Assembly: GCF_030915385.1 (NCBI RefSeq)
Contig: NZ_CP133268.1
Location: 3,136,001 to 3,200,000, forward strand
Source of the DNA: Neobacillus sp. PS3-12
GTDB lineage: Bacteria > Bacillota > Bacilli > Bacillales > Cytobacillaceae
Direction of reading: 5' to 3'
Length of the DNA stretch: 64,000 bases
The notes below the pieces were generated by a model. That model saw nothing but the letters and a program-made list of their open reading frames with translations, ran no database searches and had not been told where the DNA came from. Positions 1 to 7,728 of this stretch are shown one piece after another (position 1 is the stretch's first letter; each line of letters starts with the position of its first letter). A program made the position numbers and the translations under genes.

Positions 1-2
1 GT

Positions 3-380
3 GACCTAAAGGAGCCTGTTAACGTGGAATTCCCATTATTGCTGACGACAGGCCGGGTCATGCATCACTACTTAACTGGAGTGCAAACAAGAAAAAGTCC
101 AAAGCTAAAGCAGCTTTGTGATGAGCCGCTTTTATCCATTCATCCTGAAACCGCCAAAAAGTATCAATTGGATGATCAAGTATTAGCCAAAGTGCAATCA
201 AAATGGGGCAGTGCTGTATTAAGGATTTGTTATACAGCTGGAATACGGGAGGATACTCTTTTTGTTGCTTTTCATTGGGGGGATCTACAAAGCATAAATC
301 GGGTGGTAAACCCAAATCTAGACCCAAGTTCCAAAATGCCAGAGTTTAAAGTAACTCCTGTTACAATTAGTAGGTTTTAG
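3..380 (+). CDS. nasC: Molybdopterin oxidoreductase, C-terminal part (NasC-like assimilatory nitrate reductase)
   Basis: This is the last ~125 residues of a gene that enters from the left edge; the frame is open to base 3, so the GTG at 24 is internal. It matches the molybdopterin-dinucleotide-binding C-terminal domain of DMSO-reductase-family enzymes: LLLTTGRVMHHYLTGVQTR, then HPETAKKYQLDDQVLAKVQS, and a closing block with NRVVNPNLDPSSKMPEFK. The NP.LDP.SKMPEFK ending is typical of Bacillus assimilatory nitrate reductase NasC, which reduces nitrate to nitrite in the cytoplasm. Related formate dehydrogenase-like proteins cannot be excluded from the tail alone. A TnrA gene and an ammonium transporter elsewhere in the window fit a nitrogen-assimilation role. 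The gene ends just before a shared terminator. Confidence 0.7.
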   Translation, partial: DLKEPVNVEFPLLLTTGRVMHHYLTGVQTRKSPKLKQLCDEPLLSIHPETAKKYQLDDQVLAKVQSKWGSAVLRICYTAGIREDTLFVAFHWGDLQSINRVVNPNLDPSSKMPEFKVTPVTISRF

Positions 381-402
381 TAGTAAGGAATCTAACAAAC
401 AA

Positions 403-430
403 ACGAGCGCTTACATTTTTAAGCGCTCGT
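403..430. terminator. Bidirectional terminator between nasC-like gene and hydrolase
   Basis: A perfect 11-bp stem, ACGAGCGCTTA pairing with TAAGCGCTCGT, encloses a 6-base loop. It lies 23 bases after the plus-strand stop and includes the stop codon of the minus-strand hydrolase (419-421), so it can serve both converging genes. Confidence 0.75.
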
Positions 431-1150
431 TGCGACAAAATCGCTGACATATTTGTTAAAGAGATCCTTTTTCTCAATATTACTAAGGTGTCCAGTGTTC
501 TTTAATAAGGCGGTTCGTGCCCGTCTTAAAAATATACCCATCATATATAGGTTTATTGAAGGTGTAACCTTATCATGGGTACTTCCGATCAGCAGGACAG
601 GTTTTTTTATCGTTGGAAGGATAAAAAAGTAGTTAATTCCTAATGATGCTTTTGCGGACTCAAGATATGTGTCTCGAATATGAAAGGCCTTTTTTGCCTC
701 TTCCTTGTATTTAGAATCGTACAACCCTCTTGTCACAATGTGGTCTACCAATGTTTCTTCGCCTTCTTGCAGCAATTTGCGTGACTCGGTGAGGATTCGT
801 TGACCTAATATTGAAGGAACATAAGAAGTGGTGTTAGAAAGAATTAATCCTCTTACCATTTCAGGTCGTTGCCGGTACAATTCCTGAGCAACAATTCCGC
901 CTAACGATAATCCACAAAAGAAGGCTGAGCGGATTTTTAGATGTTCCAACAATTCAATGACGTCTGAAGCAAAGTTCTTAACGGTTAGGTCTTCGTTTAA
1001 ATCTGTTTCCCCGTGGCCTCTTAAATCAGGAATAATTAATCGATAATGATTGGCGAGTTCATGCTGTGGAGCCCAAGCCTCTTTTTTACTGCCAAGACCA
1101 TGAATCAGTACAATAGGCTTTCCTTTCCCTAGATCGTCGAACTTTAACAT
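419..1150 (-). CDS. Alpha/beta hydrolase
   Basis: A 243-residue cytoplasmic alpha/beta-hydrolase, the usual length for the single-domain family. The oxyanion-hole segment HGLGSKKEAW is near the start, the nucleophile elbow GLSLG carries the serine at about residue 90, an acid is likely in GSTHDKVTPS, and the catalytic His is in GHLSNIEK near the end. It resembles enol-lactonase or BioH/MhpC-type esterases; substrate unknown. ATG at 1150 is preferred because GAGGGG lies 8 bases upstream, whereas the GTG at 1156 would sit almost on the ribosome site. It stands alone and converges on the upstream reductase gene. Confidence 0.85.
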   Translation of the reverse strand: MLKFDDLGKGKPIVLIHGLGSKKEAWAPQHELANHYRLIIPDLRGHGETDLNEDLTVKNFASDVIELLEHLKIRSAFFCGLSLGGIVAQELYRQRPEMVRGLILSNTTSYVPSILGQRILTESRKLLQEGEETLVDHIVTRGLYDSKYKEEAKKAFHIRDTYLESAKASLGINYFFILPTIKKPVLLIGSTHDKVTPSINLYMMGIFLRRARTALLKNTGHLSNIEKKDLFNKYVSDFVATSA

Positions 1151-1592
1151 TTTCACTACCCCTCATTTCATTCCCTCAAAAAGCAACTACAAAACGTTGA
1201 TATTTCTAGGCACTAATGTGTAGGAGGGAAATAATTTATTAAAAACAGTATGAACAAAAGTTGTTTAAAGCAAACCGCTGCAACTGTTAAATTACCGACC
1301 AACCCATATTCTTGCCTTAAAACGAAAGATGATAGTTATTCATCCCCAAAAGGCCGGTTGTAAGCGTAAGCAAAATTTGAGACAAATGGGGAAAATGTTG
1401 CATTCCGAAAAATATGCAATCGACAGAGCTCTTCCATTTTTCGATTTCTGATCTAAATGTCTGTATATTTTTATGCAATAAGACAAAATTTGTGCAAGTA
1501 CCTTGAAAATTGTTCGTATGGCCGTTTTTTTTAGAGAAATGATAATATGGAGAAAAATGGTTTTTGGCTTCAACGAAGGAGGTTGATTTTGA
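1151..1592. other. Intergenic region between divergent genes
   Basis: About 440 AT-rich bases separate the hydrolase and the HD-domain gene, which diverge. A minus-strand frame of 77 codons at 1340-1573 has no convincing ribosome site or family features and is not called. A TATAAT-like stretch near 1544-1552 and a strong AAGGAGG site at 1576-1582 serve the plus-strand gene. No hairpin or repeat stands out. Confidence 0.5.
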
Positions 1593-2129
1593 ATGGATTT
1601 AATTGAAAAAGCATTGCAGGTTGCAGCTATGGCTCATGATCATCAATACCGTAAAAAGACCAAGATTCCGTATATCACTCACCCAGTAGCGGTAGGGATG
1701 ATCTTAATGAAAGCAGGTTATGATGATGAACTTATTGCTGCTGGTATTTTACATGATACGGTTGAAGACACACCGCTTACCTTGAAAAATATAGAGGAAA
1801 CTTTTGGGCTAAAGATTGCCAGGATTGTTGAGGGATGTTCGGAACCTGATAAGACACTAGGTTGGGAAGACAGAAAAAAGCATACAATTGAGTATTTAAA
1901 GACAGCACCCCTTGAGATCCGCGTTGTTGTATGTGCTGATAAACTGCATAATATTCGATCGATCAGTGATGATTATGAACAAATGGGAGAAGATGTATGG
2001 ACGAAGTTTAAGCGAGGAAAGGATCAACAAAAATGGTACTACCAAAATGTACTGGCAAGTCTGGGATTGCAATCTTCATTTAACTTGCTTGAGGAATTAG
2101 AAATTGAAGTTAATCGGTTATTCAATTAA
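1593..2129 (+). CDS. HD-domain phosphohydrolase, RelA/SpoT hydrolase-like
   Basis: A 178-residue protein built almost entirely of the HD domain found in the hydrolase half of RelA/SpoT and in Mesh1-type small hydrolases. Metal-binding motifs are visible: the early His in AHDHQYRKKTKIPYITHP, the HD pair in AAGILHDTVEDTP (about residues 50-55) and the later DKLHNIR that matches the RelA KLADRLHNMR motif. The family removes the 3' diphosphate from (p)ppGpp or hydrolyses related nucleotides. There is no synthetase, TGS or ACT domain. AAGGAGG lies about 10 bases before the ATG. It is monocistronic, with a terminator directly downstream. The exact substrate is inferred, not shown. Confidence 0.82.
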   Translation: MDLIEKALQVAAMAHDHQYRKKTKIPYITHPVAVGMILMKAGYDDELIAAGILHDTVEDTPLTLKNIEETFGLKIARIVEGCSEPDKTLGWEDRKKHTIEYLKTAPLEIRVVVCADKLHNIRSISDDYEQMGEDVWTKFKRGKDQQKWYYQNVLASLGLQSSFNLLEELEIEVNRLFN

Positions 2130-2153
2130 TAGCAGCCCAAAGAATATAAAATG

Positions 2154-2185
2154 GATCCTGTAAATTATCGCAGGGTCTTTTTATT
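2154..2185 (+). terminator. Rho-independent terminator after HD gene
   Basis: GATCCTG pairs with CAGGGTC (one G-T pair) across a 10-base loop and is followed by TTTTT. The remaining bases up to 2432 are AT-rich and presumably hold the promoter of the next gene; no clear hexamer pair was chosen. Confidence 0.65.
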
Positions 2186-2432
2186 ATTTGAAAATAAATA
2201 ATTTTGTATAATAATCACTATATTTAAAAAATAATTTAATGACCGTTTATATATCAATATGCGATTATTCTTATCTAAATTATATATTGTTAATATGAAT
2301 CAAATGAGTTAAAATGAGTTTATGTTATTTTAAGAAAGTTTTGGATAAAGAACTTCCTATTTTAAAATACTTTTATGTAGGGAGATATATCTTTGTCTGT
2401 CTAAATACTATATAGATGGGGGAGAGACATTA

Positions 2433-3680
2433 GTGAAAAAGATCAGTTTGGCGTGGCAAATTTTCATTGGTTTAATACTCGGAATCATTGTTGGTGCGAT
2501 TTTTTATGGTAATCCACATGTTGAGCAAATTCTTACACCATTTGGTGCTATATTCTTACGATTAATTAAAATGATTGTTGTTCCGATCGTTATTTCATGT
2601 CTAGTCGTTGGGGTTGCAGGTGCAGGTGACATGAAGTCATTAGGAAAACTTGGTGGAAAAACGCTGATTTACTTTGAAGTCATCACTACCATTGCAATTG
2701 TTGTCGGACTGCTGGTAGCGAATATGGTTCATCCAGGTACAGGTGTTGACCGTTCACAGCTTATTAAATCAGATATGACCGCTTATGTAACAACTGAAAA
2801 AGCAACAGAGTCACATTCGAAAATTGATACATTTGTAAATATCGTACCGACTAACGTTGTTCAAGCATTTGCAAATGGCGATATGTTATCGATTATTTTC
2901 TTCTCTGTTATGTTCGGACTTGGTGTTGCCGCAATCGGTGAAAAAGGTGAGCCGATTTTGAAATTCTTTAGGGGAACGGCAGATGCCATGTTTTATGTTA
3001 CTAACCAAATCATGAAGGTTGCCCCAATCGGTGTTTTTGCCTTAATCGGTGTTACCGTTTCTAAATTTGGTTTATCATCTCTTATTCCGCTCGGAAAACT
3101 TGTTATCACTGTTTATGGCGCTATGATCTTCTTTGTGATCGTTGTCCTTGGAATTGTTGCCAAAATGGCAGGATATAATATCTTTAAGCTTTTAGGTTAC
3201 CTAAAGGACGAGTTAATTTTAGGTTATTCAACAGCCAGCTCGGAAACGGTTCTACCAAGAATAATGGAAAAAATGGAGAGAATCGGTTGTCCAAAAGGAA
3301 TCACTTCTTTCGTTATTCCTACAGGCTACTCTTTTAATCTTGATGGTTCGACCCTTTATCAAGCAATTGCAGCATTGTTTATTGCACAAATGTATGGAAT
3401 TCATTTGAGCATTGGACATCAAATTACATTGGTTTTAATTTTAATGGTAACTTCTAAAGGTATTGCCGGAGTTCCTGGTGTTTCCATCGTGGTCCTTCTT
3501 TCTACATTAGGTAGTGTTGGCATTCCAGTTGAAGGTTTAGCGTTTATCTTAGGAGTTGACCGTCTCTTGGATATGGCTCGTACAGCCGTAAACGTTGTTG
3601 GAAACTCTTTAGCAGCGATAGTTATTTCAAAATGGGAAGGTCACAAGTTAAAAGACCGTCCAGAAAAAATAGCTGCGTAA
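2433..3680 (+). CDS. gltP: Dicarboxylate/amino acid:cation symporter, GltP type
   Basis: A 415-residue integral membrane carrier of the DAACS family, the same length as Bacillus GltP, the proton/glutamate-aspartate symporter. It has about eight transmembrane segments and the two re-entrant regions. Family signatures include the serine-rich hairpin STASSETVLPRIMEKM (about residues 268-283), the unwound TM7 motif SFNLDGSTLY, and the helical hairpin 2 region ending GVDRLLDMARTAVNVVGN with the conserved substrate Asp and Asn. The start is a GTG after GGGGGAG. The gene is alone between terminators, so the substrate is assigned by family; other C4-dicarboxylate or acidic amino acid substrates are possible. 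Confidence 0.88.
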   Translation: MKKISLAWQIFIGLILGIIVGAIFYGNPHVEQILTPFGAIFLRLIKMIVVPIVISCLVVGVAGAGDMKSLGKLGGKTLIYFEVITTIAIVVGLLVANMVHPGTGVDRSQLIKSDMTAYVTTEKATESHSKIDTFVNIVPTNVVQAFANGDMLSIIFFSVMFGLGVAAIGEKGEPILKFFRGTADAMFYVTNQIMKVAPIGVFALIGVTVSKFGLSSLIPLGKLVITVYGAMIFFVIVVLGIVAKMAGYNIFKLLGYLKDELILGYSTASSETVLPRIMEKMERIGCPKGITSFVIPTGYSFNLDGSTLYQAIAALFIAQMYGIHLSIGHQITLVLILMVTSKGIAGVPGVSIVVLLSTLGSVGIPVEGLAFILGVDRLLDMARTAVNVVGNSLAAIVISKWEGHKLKDRPEKIAA

Positions 3681-3697
3681 AAGTAAATAAGTCGAAT

Positions 3698-3727
3698 AAA
3701 ACCTGTTCCCTTGGGGGCAGGTTTTTT
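3698..3727 (+). terminator. Terminator after gltP-like gene
   Basis: AAACCTG pairs with CAGGTTT, the inner bases TTCCC and GGGGG extend the stem, and a run of T follows. Confidence 0.75.
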
Positions 3728-3831
3728 GATGGTTAATTTCTTACTTTAGTAAAGTACGAAGATTGTAAAGCAGGAACAATGACTGCTTAAATCGAATTGA
3801 AAATAACATGAATATAAATAAGGGGGATATC

Positions 3832-4203
3832 ATGTTTATCATTCAGCCATTTGACGAGTTTTTAGGATTAGAATGTGTGAAAATTAGTGAAGGTCGTGTA
3901 AAAGTAACATTGCCTGTGAAACCTCTATATATCAATAGTGCAGATGTAGTACATGGAGGCATTATCTCTTCACTTGCAGATGTTGCCATGTGCAATACAG
4001 TTGGTGCTGATGAGAATAATGTCCAAAAAGTGGTGACGGTAGATCTGAATGTTACCTTTTTAAAGGGCACAAAGGCGAAATACTTAGTAGCAGACGCACA
4101 AGTTTCAAAGGGAGGAAGAAGTCTTACCCATGCAGATTGCATGATTTATGATGACCAGGAAAATCTGATCGCCAAAGCAAAAGCAATTCTTTTTAATAGA
4201 TAA
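3832..4203 (+). CDS. PaaI-type hotdog thioesterase
   Basis: A 123-residue hotdog-fold acyl-CoA thioesterase of the PaaI/YdiI/ComA2 group. The family block VVHGGIISSLADVAMCNTVG contains the helix entry HGG and the acidic catalytic position, and VTVDLNVTFLKGTKA is the central beta strand. It would hydrolyse a small or aromatic acyl-CoA in the cytoplasm; the substrate cannot be told. An upstream in-frame ATG exists at 3808, but AGGGGG at 3821-3826 sits ideally for the ATG at 3832, so the shorter form is chosen. It is monocistronic, followed by a terminator. Confidence 0.82.
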   Translation: MFIIQPFDEFLGLECVKISEGRVKVTLPVKPLYINSADVVHGGIISSLADVAMCNTVGADENNVQKVVTVDLNVTFLKGTKAKYLVADAQVSKGGRSLTHADCMIYDDQENLIAKAKAILFNR

Positions 4204-4210
4204 TACAGTT

Positions 4211-4246
4211 AAAACCTTAGCTCATTCCCGCTATAGGTTTTTTTAT
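4211..4246 (+). terminator. Terminator after thioesterase
   Basis: AAAACC and TAGC pair with GCTA and GGTTTT around a short loop, followed by a T-rich run. Confidence 0.65.
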
Positions 4247-4260
4247 TTTTAATAAAATAG

Positions 4261-4289
4261 TTGTGAAAACTAATGACGTTAGTTAAAAT
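4261..4289 (+). promoter_or_regulatory. Sigma-A promoter of the metallo-hydrolase/TetR pair
   Basis: TTGTGA at 4261-4266 and TAAAAT at 4284-4289 are separated by exactly 17 bases. The first palindromic operator fills the spacer, so a bound repressor would block polymerase. Confidence 0.6.
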
Positions 4290-4308
4290 AAAACTAATGA
4301 TATTAGTT
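4268..4308. promoter_or_regulatory. Twin palindromic operator, likely bound by the TetR regulator at 5044
   Basis: Two 17-bp palindromes share the pattern AACTAA-N5-TTAGTT: AACTAATGACGTTAGTT at 4268-4284 and AACTAATGATATTAGTT at 4292-4308. Their centres are 24 bp apart. The first lies between the -35 and -10, the second just after the -10. The only regulator in the transcript is the TetR-family protein two genes on, so autoregulation is the simplest reading. Confidence 0.65.
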
Positions 4309-4323
4309 AAAGGGGATTGGGAT

Positions 4324-5022
4324 ATGAGAGTGATAAAGGATGGTTTTTTGTACCAATTAACGTTTATGCCAAGTTTTTTCCCGGTTAATTGTTATTTTGT
4401 TGAAGAAGAGGATAGTTTAACATTAATAGATGCAGCGCTTTCCTTTAGTTCGAAGGGGATTTTAAACAGTGCACAAAGAATTGGAAAGCCCATTTCAAAA
4501 ATTATTCTTACACATGCGCACGGGGACCATGTTGGCGCATTAGACCGTTTGAAAGAAGAACTCCCCAATATACCGGTCTATATTTCAAAACGGGATTCAC
4601 GGTTGATGGAAGGAGATTTATCTCTTGATCTGCATGAAGACCAAAGTCCAATTAAGGGCGGTGTTCCTAAAAGTCTAAAAACGCGGGCTGACGGCTTATT
4701 AGAAGACGGAGATACAATCGGTTCCCTTATTGCCATTGAAACTCCTGGTCATACTCCAGGTTCAATGTCATTTTTAGATAAAAGAACAAACACCATTATT
4801 GCCGGTGATGCGTTACAATCAAGAGGGGGGATTGCCGTAGCGGGAGATTTGAAACTGTTATTTCCGTTTCCAGCATTCGGCACCTGGAGTAAAAAAACCG
4901 CTTTGGTAAGCGCAAAAAAAATTGTTAGCTATCAACCAGAAGTTCTTGCAGTTGGCCATGGGGAGATTATCAAAAAACCAGTTCATGCAATAGAGACGGC
5001 AATTTTACATCTGGAAAAATAA
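4324..5022 (+). CDS. MBL-fold metallo-hydrolase
   Basis: A 232-residue zinc-dependent hydrolase of the metallo-beta-lactamase fold. The zinc motif THAHGDHVGAL (HxHxDH) is at about residue 62-72, the next His in ETPGHTPGSMSF, the bridging Asp in AGDALQSRGG, and the last His in AVGHGEIIKKP. These are complete, so the enzyme should be active; the substrate is unknown. The start is ATG 4324 behind AAAGGGGAT, not the ATG at 4273, which lies inside the operator region. It is the first gene of a two-gene unit with a TetR regulator and probably acts on, or responds to, the molecule that regulator senses. Confidence 0.85.
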   Translation: MRVIKDGFLYQLTFMPSFFPVNCYFVEEEDSLTLIDAALSFSSKGILNSAQRIGKPISKIILTHAHGDHVGALDRLKEELPNIPVYISKRDSRLMEGDLSLDLHEDQSPIKGGVPKSLKTRADGLLEDGDTIGSLIAIETPGHTPGSMSFLDKRTNTIIAGDALQSRGGIAVAGDLKLLFPFPAFGTWSKKTALVSAKKIVSYQPEVLAVGHGEIIKKPVHAIETAILHLEK

Positions 5023-5043
5023 TGGAATAAAGGGGAAAGAAAG

Positions 5044-5619
5044 ATGTCACCAAGACCAAAAGTAGCACTTGATCTAGAAACCGTAATCGAAGCTGCAGCA
5101 GATATAGCCGATCAATTTGGTGTACAGGAAGTTACCTTAGCGAACCTTGCTAAAAGATTAAATATTCGCCCGCCATCCTTATATAATCATGTAGAGGGTT
5201 TACCTGGGTTACGAAAAGAATTAGCCATCCTCGGTTTAAATAAATTGTATGCGGAATTATCAGCAACGGCAGTTGGACTTACAGGGGAAAATGCCATCAT
5301 AGAATTAAGTAAAACCTATATTAACTTTGCAAGGAAACATCCAGGGCTATATGAAGCAACCTTACTTGCCCCTGACCCAAAGGACCAGGATGTTCAATTA
5401 TCTGGCGGAAAAATTATCGACTTAACCATTAATGTTTTACGGGAATATGATTTAGAAGGGGATAGTGCCTTGCATGCTGTAAGAGGGCTTCGCAGCATTT
5501 TGCATGGCTTTTCCTCATTGGAGCAAAAAGGCGGACTTGAGCTTGCACTTGACTTGGATGTCAGCCTAAGGTTAATCATAAAAGCTTTCCTTGCTGGGAT
5601 TGGGGAATTAAAAAAATAG
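5044..5619 (+). CDS. TetR/AcrR family regulator with WHG-type C-terminal domain
   Basis: A 191-residue one-component repressor. The N-terminal helix-turn-helix is clear (VTLANLAKRLNIRPPSLYNH, about residues 34-53). The C-terminal half has the WHG/TetR_C_33 block RGLRSILHGFSSLEQKGG, which forms the ligand pocket and dimer surface. It lies 21 bases after the metallo-hydrolase and has its own AAAGGGG ribosome site. It very likely binds the twin AACTAA-N5-TTAGTT operator upstream of the pair. The inducing ligand is unknown. Confidence 0.85.
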   Translation: MSPRPKVALDLETVIEAAADIADQFGVQEVTLANLAKRLNIRPPSLYNHVEGLPGLRKELAILGLNKLYAELSATAVGLTGENAIIELSKTYINFARKHPGLYEATLLAPDPKDQDVQLSGGKIIDLTINVLREYDLEGDSALHAVRGLRSILHGFSSLEQKGGLELALDLDVSLRLIIKAFLAGIGELKK

Positions 5620-5697
5620 ATCTTGATCTACAGGATAGTAATGCAAACCTAGCTATATTATGATTATGATAAGAAGATTAGTAAAAGGATGGTTAAC

Positions 5698-6303
5698 TTG
5701 AGTAAACAGAATAAGCTAGGTTTGGTAGTGGATGTTGAAACAACGGGATTGGGTCCGGATTCAGATGAAGTCATTGAGCTTGCTTTAAAGTTATTTTCTT
5801 ATCGGAATGAAACCGGTGAAGTGATTGAGATTCTTGAGGAAGATTCCTTTTTAAGGGAGCCTAAATCGAGCTCAGCACTTAAAAATTATAATCAGGCATT
5901 TAAGGTTCATGGTATTCCCTTTGAATCGGTACGAGGAAAAAGTTTTTCAGATATGAAGATTAAAACTTATTTCCACCGGGCCGATTCTGTGTTTGCTCAC
6001 AATGCTTCTTTTGACCGTAGTTTTTTGTACCGGCTTTATCCTGAGGTAAATGATTTAAAATGGTATTGTACAATGCGGGGGGTTCCATGGAAAAAATACG
6101 GATTTCCTAACGGAAAGCTCTTGACCCTTTTACAATCTCATCAGATAACAGAATTTCAAACACACCGAGCAATGGATGATATTACATACCTCCTGGAGCT
6201 CCTCAAAAAGACTAGTCCGAATGGTAACCTTTACCTTCGTGAGGTTCTTGAAAAAGGACCGATGAGAAAATACCAATCAGCCGGACAGGCAAAAATGGGC
6301 TAA
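5698..6303 (+). CDS. DnaQ-like 3'-5' exonuclease
   Basis: About 201 residues of a DEDDh exonuclease. ExoI motif is VVDVETTGLG near the N terminus, ExoII is VFAHNASFDRSF in the middle, and ExoIII is HRAMDDITYLLELL, giving the D, E, D, H, D catalytic set. Such stand-alone domains trim DNA or RNA 3' ends. An ATG at 5689 directly abuts AAAAGG, so the TTG at 5698, with an 8-base spacing, is the better start. It is followed by a terminator. A second unrelated exonuclease of the same superfamily lies at 43657. Confidence 0.8.
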   Translation: MSKQNKLGLVVDVETTGLGPDSDEVIELALKLFSYRNETGEVIEILEEDSFLREPKSSSALKNYNQAFKVHGIPFESVRGKSFSDMKIKTYFHRADSVFAHNASFDRSFLYRLYPEVNDLKWYCTMRGVPWKKYGFPNGKLLTLLQSHQITEFQTHRAMDDITYLLELLKKTSPNGNLYLREVLEKGPMRKYQSAGQAKMG

Positions 6304-6317
6304 AACGAATGATAGAC

Positions 6318-6349
6318 AGGGCTAGGCTTACCTTACCTAGTCCTTTTTT
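6318..6349 (+). terminator. Terminator after exonuclease
   Basis: AGGGCTAGG pairs with CCTAGTCCT around a short loop, followed by TTTTTTG. Confidence 0.7.
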
Positions 6350-6399
6350 GTTTTAAAAAGAAAATATATAAAAAAGCAACATATAAATGTTACAATTAA

Positions 6400-7542
6400 G
6401 TGAACAAAATTTACATTTATATGGTGATTACAGTGGAGTTTTTTTACCTATACCTATTTTTTACATTTAGCATCAGCCTGTTTATCTTTTTAAAAAAAAT
6501 ATATGTCAGTACAGCTGCAATGGCCGTCGTTATGTCATTAGGGATCACGACACAGGGTGTTCTTTTAAATTTCTTTGGAACCCGATTTTTTTATAGCATA
6601 CCTGGAAGAATCCTTAGTATTGTTGATTTGGTCTTATGGAGCTCTTTTGTATTTTCCTTTTTGTTAGCTTGCCTCAATAAAAAATTTAATGAATTGCATT
6701 ATTCGAATCCCATTAATCGTTTTGGGATCGGGACATGGGTTGCTGGAACTTCAATATGTGGAATCTTGCTTGACAAGCAGTTTAACGAATGGGGCGTGTT
6801 CGTGAAAATCCTTTTATGCATGAATATAGGTCTATGGGCTTTATATATATGGATTTCGTTACGAGCACTAGTAGATGTAATAAAAAAACGTCTTACCCAC
6901 CGCGTTCATGGTGTCCTTTTACTTACAACGGTAAGTACGCAATCCATCGTGCTATTGGCTAGTACAGTTTACAAAGGTGTACCAGAATCAATTGCTCTTT
7001 TTTTCACAATATTTGGGATTAGTTTCTATATCGTTAGTGCTTTATTGATTATTAAGCGGTATAGTAAGCTCGGGTCATGGTCGATCCGAATGGATTGGAA
7101 TAATACCAACTGTATTCTACATGGAGCATTGTCCATAACAGGGCTCGCCTGTCTTGTTTCGCATTTGTTAACAAAGCAAAGTGTGATGATCCTTTGGATT
7201 TGTGCCGCCATTGTATTTCTGGTGATCGAAATAGTTGAGCTTGTGAGGCTTTTTATCCGAATTAAATATGATGGATGGAAGCAGGCTATGTTCGTTTATG
7301 ATGTCAGTCAATGGAGCCGAGTATTCACGTTTGCAATGTTCTATACTTTTACGTATTTAAGTCAATCGAATTCATCTTCCTTTCCTTTTTATGTTCAAAG
7401 ATTAATTATTATCTCAGGGATATGGGTGATTTTTACATTAGTTATTTTTGAAATTGGACTTGTAGTAAAATCCATTGTTGAAAATTACCCAAGAAAGTGG
7501 AGAAAACGAAATTCACCAAGTGAATTTCATTCTTCTTTTTAA
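6400..7542 (+). CDS. Polytopic membrane protein, unknown function
   Basis: Up to 380 residues with roughly ten hydrophobic segments spread over the whole length and a short basic C-terminal tail (YPRKWRKRN). No enzyme or transporter motif was recognised. The start is uncertain: GTG 6400 begins the open frame, ATG 6421 and GTG 6433 are alternatives, and GGTGAT at 6423-6428 would suit GTG 6433, which would give MEFFYLYLFFTF as the N terminus. It lies between a terminator and the promoter of the ECF operon, so it appears to be transcribed alone. Confidence 0.6.
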   Translation: MNKIYIYMVITVEFFYLYLFFTFSISLFIFLKKIYVSTAAMAVVMSLGITTQGVLLNFFGTRFFYSIPGRILSIVDLVLWSSFVFSFLLACLNKKFNELHYSNPINRFGIGTWVAGTSICGILLDKQFNEWGVFVKILLCMNIGLWALYIWISLRALVDVIKKRLTHRVHGVLLLTTVSTQSIVLLASTVYKGVPESIALFFTIFGISFYIVSALLIIKRYSKLGSWSIRMDWNNTNCILHGALSITGLACLVSHLLTKQSVMILWICAAIVFLVIEIVELVRLFIRIKYDGWKQAMFVYDVSQWSRVFTFAMFYTFTYLSQSNSSSFPFYVQRLIIISGIWVIFTLVIFEIGLVVKSIVENYPRKWRKRNSPSEFHSSF

Positions 7543-7601
7543 CGAAGTTTTGACAAAAGCAATGAGAAATTTACAAAGTTTTCGGCGATTTAGACTTGAA
7601 A

Positions 7602-7690
7602 TTGGCGATAATTTATCGACATTTGTATAATGACAATAAACATCTTTACAAAACTTAAACTTTTAATAAAATCGATATATGTGTATCGAT
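7602..7690 (+). promoter_or_regulatory. Promoter and paired CGAT palindromes upstream of ECF operon
   Basis: A TATAAT at 7626-7631 has a weak TTGGCG at 7602-7607 (18-base spacer). The palindrome CGATAATTTATCG (7606-7618) overlaps the -35 and spacer. A second palindrome, ATCGATA-N6-TATCGAT, lies at 7671-7690 in the untranslated leader. Both share a CGATA half-site, suggesting one dimeric regulator. No riboswitch-like structure was recognised here. Confidence 0.4.
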
Positions 7691-7728
7691 ATTTTTTTGG
7701 AATAATAATAAGATAGGGAGGGGAAAAA

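Noticed and set aside
58..327. 89-codon open frame antisense to the nasC-like gene
   Set aside because: Lies fully within a conserved coding region on the other strand; no ribosome site and no family features.
1340..1573. 77-codon minus-strand frame in the gap before the HD gene
   Set aside because: No good ribosome site, low-complexity Lys/Ile content and no recognisable domain; likely chance in AT-rich DNA.
5394..5579. Minus-strand frame within the TetR gene
   Set aside because: A shadow of a clearly conserved coding sequence.
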